From an uncultured Verrucomicrobium sp. (GTDB lineage Bacteria > Verrucomicrobiota > Verrucomicrobiia > Methylacidiphilales > GAS474): a DNA stretch of 9,713 nucleotides. The stretch covers positions 1 to 9,713 of the forward strand of contig CAISZB010000432.1 in the NCBI GenBank assembly GCA_903889845.1, read 5' to 3'. Made by a program: the position numbers and the translations under genes. Of the stretch, positions 7,511-9,713 are shown piece after piece. The notes below the pieces were generated by a model. It made no database searches and was not told the origin of the DNA. It saw nothing but the letters and a program-made list of their open reading frames with translations. Numbering within the stretch: the stretch's first letter is position 1; each line of letters begins with the position of its first letter.

Positions 7511-7549
7511 GGACGATTATTTACTCAAATAAGAGTAAAAACGTCCATG
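7508..7549 (-). repeat. Two-tier inverted repeat covering the start codon of the 643-aa glycosyltransferase gene
   Basis: The outer arms CATGGACG (7508-7515) and CGTCCATG (7542-7549) are perfect reverse complements. Inside them lie TTTACTC (7520-7526) and GAGTAAA (7533-7539), also perfect, around a 6-base loop (AAATAA). The tiers are joined by 4 bases on one side and 2 on the other. In minus-strand RNA the structure would have 15 base pairs with one internal loop, and the first AUG (7510-7508) would be paired in the 3' arm. It could be an RNA hairpin masking the start, or a DNA operator or promoter site. A weak -10-like AATAAT reads on the minus strand at 7521-7516, which would place transcription start at about the ATG. 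The structure is seen directly; any role is inference. Confidence 0.6.
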
Positions 7550-7551
7550 AC

Positions 7552-7576
7552 TAATTTAACGCCATTAAATTATGGC
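7552..7576 (-). repeat. Overlapping AT-rich inverted repeats just after the lhgO stop codon
   Basis: Two perfect inverted repeats share bases. TAATTTAA (7552-7559) pairs with TTAAATTA (7565-7572) around 5 bases. GCCAT (7561-7565) pairs with ATGGC (7572-7576) around 6 bases. They cannot both form in one RNA. The second begins right after the TAG of lhgO in the transcribed direction. No U-tract follows it closely; the nearest run of five U is 20 bases on, at 7541-7537 and inside the next hairpin. It is therefore not a standard intrinsic terminator. It may be an operator, a weak transcript-end signal or mRNA-stabilising structure. The AT-richness stands out against the GC-rich flanks. Confidence 0.5.
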
Positions 7577-8797
7577 CTAGTTCGAGAGCGTCTCGTCGTC
7601 GATCCGGCGGACAATCTCTTCCCCGATGGCCAGGGAGGCGGTGGCCCCGGGCGACGGGGCGTTGAGGACGTGGATTGCGTTCGGGCGGCGGATGAAGGAG
7701 AAATCTTGGACCAGTTCGCCGGTCGGCCCCATCGCCTGGGCACGGACCCCGGCCCCGCCCGGCGTGAGGTCATCGACGCGAACGTCGGGGACCAGGCGCT
7801 GGAGGGAGGCGCAGAAAAGGCGCTTGCTCCACGAGCGGTAGAACTCCTCCCAGCACATCCGGCGGTGCTGGTTGAGGAATTTCCACAGGCCGGGGAAGGT
7901 GACGGCGTCCAATAGGTCGTAGGGATTCACGTCGGTCTTCTTGTACCCCTCGCGGGCCCAGGCCAGGACGGCGTTCGGCCCCGCCTCGATGCCGCCGTGG
8001 ATGAGGCGGGTGAAGTGGACGCCCAGGAACGGGAACGTCGGATCGGGCACGGGATAGATCAACCCCCGGACGAGGTCCTGCCGCTCGGGCCGGATTTTGA
8101 AATATTCCCCGCGGAACGGGATGATCCGCACCGGACTCTTCTCGCCCGCCGCCCCGGCGACCCGGTCGGAGTAGAGCCCCGCACAGTTCACCAGGAAATC
8201 GGCCTCGAAATCGCCCGCCGCCGTGAGGAGCCGCCAGCCGTCGCCCTCGTGGAGGGCCTTCTTCAGCCCCGCATTGCACTTCACGGAACCGCCCAGCCGG
8301 ACGATCTCCGCCACCAGCGCGGCGGTCACCTGCGCGTAATCGACGATTCCCTCCTCCGGCACGCGGAGGGCGGCGATCCCGGCGACGTGGGGCTCCACCT
8401 CGCGCATCGCCTTCGAGCCGAGCCATTCGAGGCCCGACAACCCGTTCGCCACGCCGCGCTCCTGCAGGGCGCGGAGGCGGGCCACCTCGGCCTCGTCCGT
8501 CGCCACGACGAGCTTGCCGCAAATCTCGTGCGCCACGTTATGTTCCTTGCAAAAAGCGATCATCTCCCGGACGCCGCCCACGGCCATCCTGGCCTTGAGG
8601 GAGCCGGGCTTGTAATAGAGCCCGCAATGAAGGACACCGCTGTTGTGGAGCGTCTGATGGAGGCCGGGCTGGGCTTCCTTCTCGTAGACGACGACCTCGG
8701 CCCCCGGATGGGCCTTGAGGAGTTTGTACGCCGTGCCGAGGCCGACAATGCCTCCGCCAATGATAGCGAAGCGTTTAGAAAGGGATGCGGTAGCCAT
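7577..8797 (-). CDS. lhgO: L-2-hydroxyglutarate oxidase (FAD-dependent, LhgO type)
   Basis: 406-aa FAD-dependent oxidoreductase of the DAO fold. The FAD dinucleotide loop GGGIVG is at 14-19 and the ribose-binding acidic residue is E39. HNSGVLHCGLYYKPGSLKA (51-69) is the family-defining block. FRGEYFKIRPE (228-238), YPVPDPTFPFLGVHFTR (248-264) and NAPSPGATASLAIGEEI (379-395) complete the LhgO pattern. The length fits the roughly 400-420 aa family. The enzyme oxidises L-2-hydroxyglutarate to 2-oxoglutarate, passing electrons to the membrane quinone pool. The start at 8797 is preferred: it lies 7 bases past the rluE stop and just before the FAD loop. An in-frame ATG at 8830 would overlap rluE by 26 bases. 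No csiD or gab genes are seen nearby, unlike the E. coli glutarate pathway. Its neighbour operon encodes a dehydrogenase predicted to make L-2-hydroxyglutarate. Confidence 0.88.
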   Translation of the reverse strand: MATASLSKRFAIIGGGIVGLGTAYKLLKAHPGAEVVVYEKEAQPGLHQTLHNSGVLHCGLYYKPGSLKARMAVGGVREMIAFCKEHNVAHEICGKLVVATDEAEVARLRALQERGVANGLSGLEWLGSKAMREVEPHVAGIAALRVPEEGIVDYAQVTAALVAEIVRLGGSVKCNAGLKKALHEGDGWRLLTAAGDFEADFLVNCAGLYSDRVAGAAGEKSPVRIIPFRGEYFKIRPERQDLVRGLIYPVPDPTFPFLGVHFTRLIHGGIEAGPNAVLAWAREGYKKTDVNPYDLLDAVTFPGLWKFLNQHRRMCWEEFYRSWSKRLFCASLQRLVPDVRVDDLTPGGAGVRAQAMGPTGELVQDFSFIRRPNAIHVLNAPSPGATASLAIGEEIVRRIDDETLSN

Positions 8798-8804
8798 CGC
8801 GACA

Positions 8805-9377
8805 TCAAAGCCGCAACCGCTTCCGATCACCAGCCGAAACCTCCATCCATTTTCCCGCAGCCAGGGGACCGAGGGGAAAATCGCCGATCGCCGTCCGAAT
8901 CAACCGCAACGTCGGATGCCCCACGGCGGCCGTCATCCGGCGGACCTGACGATTCTTGCCCTCGACGAGTTCGAGCGCGATCCAGGCATCGGGAACATTC
9001 TTCCGAAAACGGATCGGAGGATCGCGCGGGGGGACCTCCGGCTGCGGATCGAGGAGCCAGGCGCGGCAAGGCCGGGTCCGATAATCCTGGATGGCCAGCC
9101 CCCCCACCGCCAACTTCGCCAGGGCCGCCGCCTCGGGGACCCGCTCCACCTGGACCCAGTAAGTGCGGAGGTGCCCCTCCCCCTTCTCCGGATCGAGGAG
9201 GCGCGTATTGAGCCCCGGCTCGTCGCTCAGGAGGAGGAGCCCCTCGCTGTCGGCGTCGAGGCGGCCCAGGGCATAGACCCGCTTCGGAAAACCGAACTCG
9301 GCCAGCGTCCGGTTCGGCGAGCCGTCGGGCGTGAACTGACTCAGGACGCCATAGGGTTTATGAAAAGCAATGAGCAT
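8805..9377 (-). CDS. rluE: 23S rRNA pseudouridine synthase, RluE-like (RsuA/RluB/E/F family)
   Basis: Complete 190-aa pseudouridine synthase. FHKPYGVLSQFT (5-16) opens the catalytic domain. YALGRLDADSEGLLLL (35-50) holds the catalytic aspartate D41. KNRQVRRM (141-148) and HPTLRLIR (154-161) are the usual C-terminal motifs. There is no N-terminal S4 domain, which fits RluE (E. coli, slightly longer) rather than RsuA, RluB or RluF. RluE makes the pseudouridine at 23S rRNA position 2457 (E. coli numbering). The start ATG has GGAGG 10 bases upstream (9388-9392). It is a housekeeping gene with no clear link to the sugar genes, but it is followed by lhgO after only 7 bases, so the two are probably transcribed together. 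Confidence 0.9.
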   Translation of the reverse strand: MLIAFHKPYGVLSQFTPDGSPNRTLAEFGFPKRVYALGRLDADSEGLLLLSDEPGLNTRLLDPEKGEGHLRTYWVQVERVPEAAALAKLAVGGLAIQDYRTRPCRAWLLDPQPEVPPRDPPIRFRKNVPDAWIALELVEGKNRQVRRMTAAVGHPTLRLIRTAIGDFPLGPLAAGKWMEVSAGDRKRLRL

Positions 9378-9432
9378 TGCGAGGAGTCCTCCCGTTCTGC
9401 ACGATACCGGCCTTCCTGCGCAAGATTAAGAC
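9378..9432. promoter_or_regulatory. Divergent intergenic region between rluE and the class IV aminotransferase
   Basis: These 55 bases separate the start codons of two divergent genes, so promoters for one or both probably lie here or just inside the coding ends. The only clear signal is the GGAGG of rluE (minus strand, 9392-9388), which sits within a short palindrome GAGGA-G-TCCTC (9381-9391). I see no convincing -35/-10 pair in either direction and no Shine-Dalgarno for the plus-strand gene. Confidence 0.35.
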
Positions 9433-9713
9433 ATGAAACCCTTTCTCCCCTGGCTCGGCGTGTTCGAAACCCTCCGCGTCGAGGCGGGGAAACCGCTCCT
9501 CCTGGAGGAACACCTCTCCTCCCTCGCCGAAGCCGCCGCCGCCGTCGGACTCCCCCTCCCCGCCGATTTCCGCAACAGCCTCCGCGAGAAGGCCGCCCGG
9601 CTCCCCGGCGACACGGGCCGCTGGCGCTGGGTCGTCGACAGCGAGGTCGCGCCCGTGGTGGTGATGGCGTCAAGCTGGGTCGCCGACAGATCGCCGACCT
9701 GGGTCGAGGTGAA
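9433..9713 (+). CDS. Class IV aminotransferase (PabC/IlvE-like), N-terminal part
   Basis: The open reading frame runs from ATG at 9433 off the right edge: 93 full codons, no stop. The start WLGVFETLRVEAGKPLLLEE (7-26), then HL and an Ala-rich helix leading to VGLPLP (38-43), is the usual opening of fold-type IV PLP aminotransferases. The GxFET-x-R-V phrase is common in 4-amino-4-deoxychorismate lyase (folate synthesis) and branched-chain or D-amino-acid aminotransferases. The PLP lysine and substrate-deciding residues lie beyond the window, so the reaction cannot be chosen; a PabC-like lyase is my first guess. It is divergent from rluE and not part of the sugar operon. The start is supported by the match of residue 7 onward to the family N-terminus. 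Confidence 0.75.
   Translation, partial: MKPFLPWLGVFETLRVEAGKPLLLEEHLSSLAEAAAAVGLPLPADFRNSLREKAARLPGDTGRWRWVVDSEVAPVVVMASSWVADRSPTWVEV

Noticed and set aside
7561..7576. Intrinsic terminator after lhgO
   Set aside because: The GCCAT/ATGGC stem is only 5 bp and no U-tract follows for 20 bases.
5600..7915. 771-codon open frame on the plus strand
   Set aside because: It lies opposite the 643-aa glycosyltransferase and runs across the gap into lhgO. Its translation is rich in Arg, Gly, Glu and Pro with no recognisable motif, as expected for the reverse of a GC-rich gene.
8798..8830. Longer lhgO start at ATG 8830 (11 extra residues)
   Set aside because: It would overlap the rluE coding end, and the extra residues match nothing in the family. 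The ATG at 8797 lies directly after the rluE stop and gives the usual distance to the FAD loop.
7997..9211. 404-codon open frame on the plus strand
   Set aside because: Opposite lhgO and rluE, both of which have intact catalytic motifs. The tail of the translation is Pro/Ser/Gly-rich nonsense.

Overview
This is a GC-rich, tightly packed bacterial window. Nine genes lie on the minus strand (transcribed right to left) and one partial gene on the plus strand at the right edge. Both ends are cut inside genes. The heptose-activation genes suggest a Gram-negative or other surface-glycan-making bacterium. I cannot fix the phylum from sequence alone; a Verrucomicrobiota/PVC-type genome is only a guess. 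Convincing Shine-Dalgarno sequences are scarce: GGAGG is seen only before the 456-aa glycosyltransferase and the pseudouridine synthase. Several genes are instead coupled by overlapping or nearly touching stop and start codons. No tRNA, rRNA, CRISPR array or mobile element was seen. Layout: 9433-9713 (+) is the start of a class IV aminotransferase. A 55-bp gap separates it from divergent rluE (8805-9377, -), which is followed 7 bp later by lhgO (7577-8797, -). Next comes a 66-bp AT-rich gap with nested inverted repeats (7508-7576). From 7510 to the left edge runs a seven-gene operon-like block: a 643-aa glycosyltransferase, a 456-aa GT4 glycosyltransferase, an SDR resembling the Campylobacter Cj1427 GDP-heptose C4-dehydrogenase, an HddC-like guanylyltransferase, a TcaB9/TylC3-like sugar C-methyltransferase, a GDP-fucose-synthase-like C4 reductase and the N-terminal third of an HddA-like heptose-7-phosphate kinase. 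How they may work together (inference): HddA and HddC make GDP-D-glycero-alpha-D-manno-heptose, with GmhA and GmhB expected beyond the left edge. The Cj1427-like SDR oxidises C4 to a ketone. The methyltransferase adds a C-methyl branch next to that ketone, most likely at C3. The fucose-synthase-like enzyme reduces C4, and the two glycosyltransferases place the sugar in a surface glycan. The family precedent for the dehydrogenase is that its bound NADH is recycled by reducing 2-oxoglutarate to L-2-hydroxyglutarate. The neighbouring lhgO encodes the oxidase that turns L-2-hydroxyglutarate back into 2-oxoglutarate. The window may therefore hold a branched-heptose pathway together with its own co-substrate repair enzyme; this is the most interesting reading of the region.
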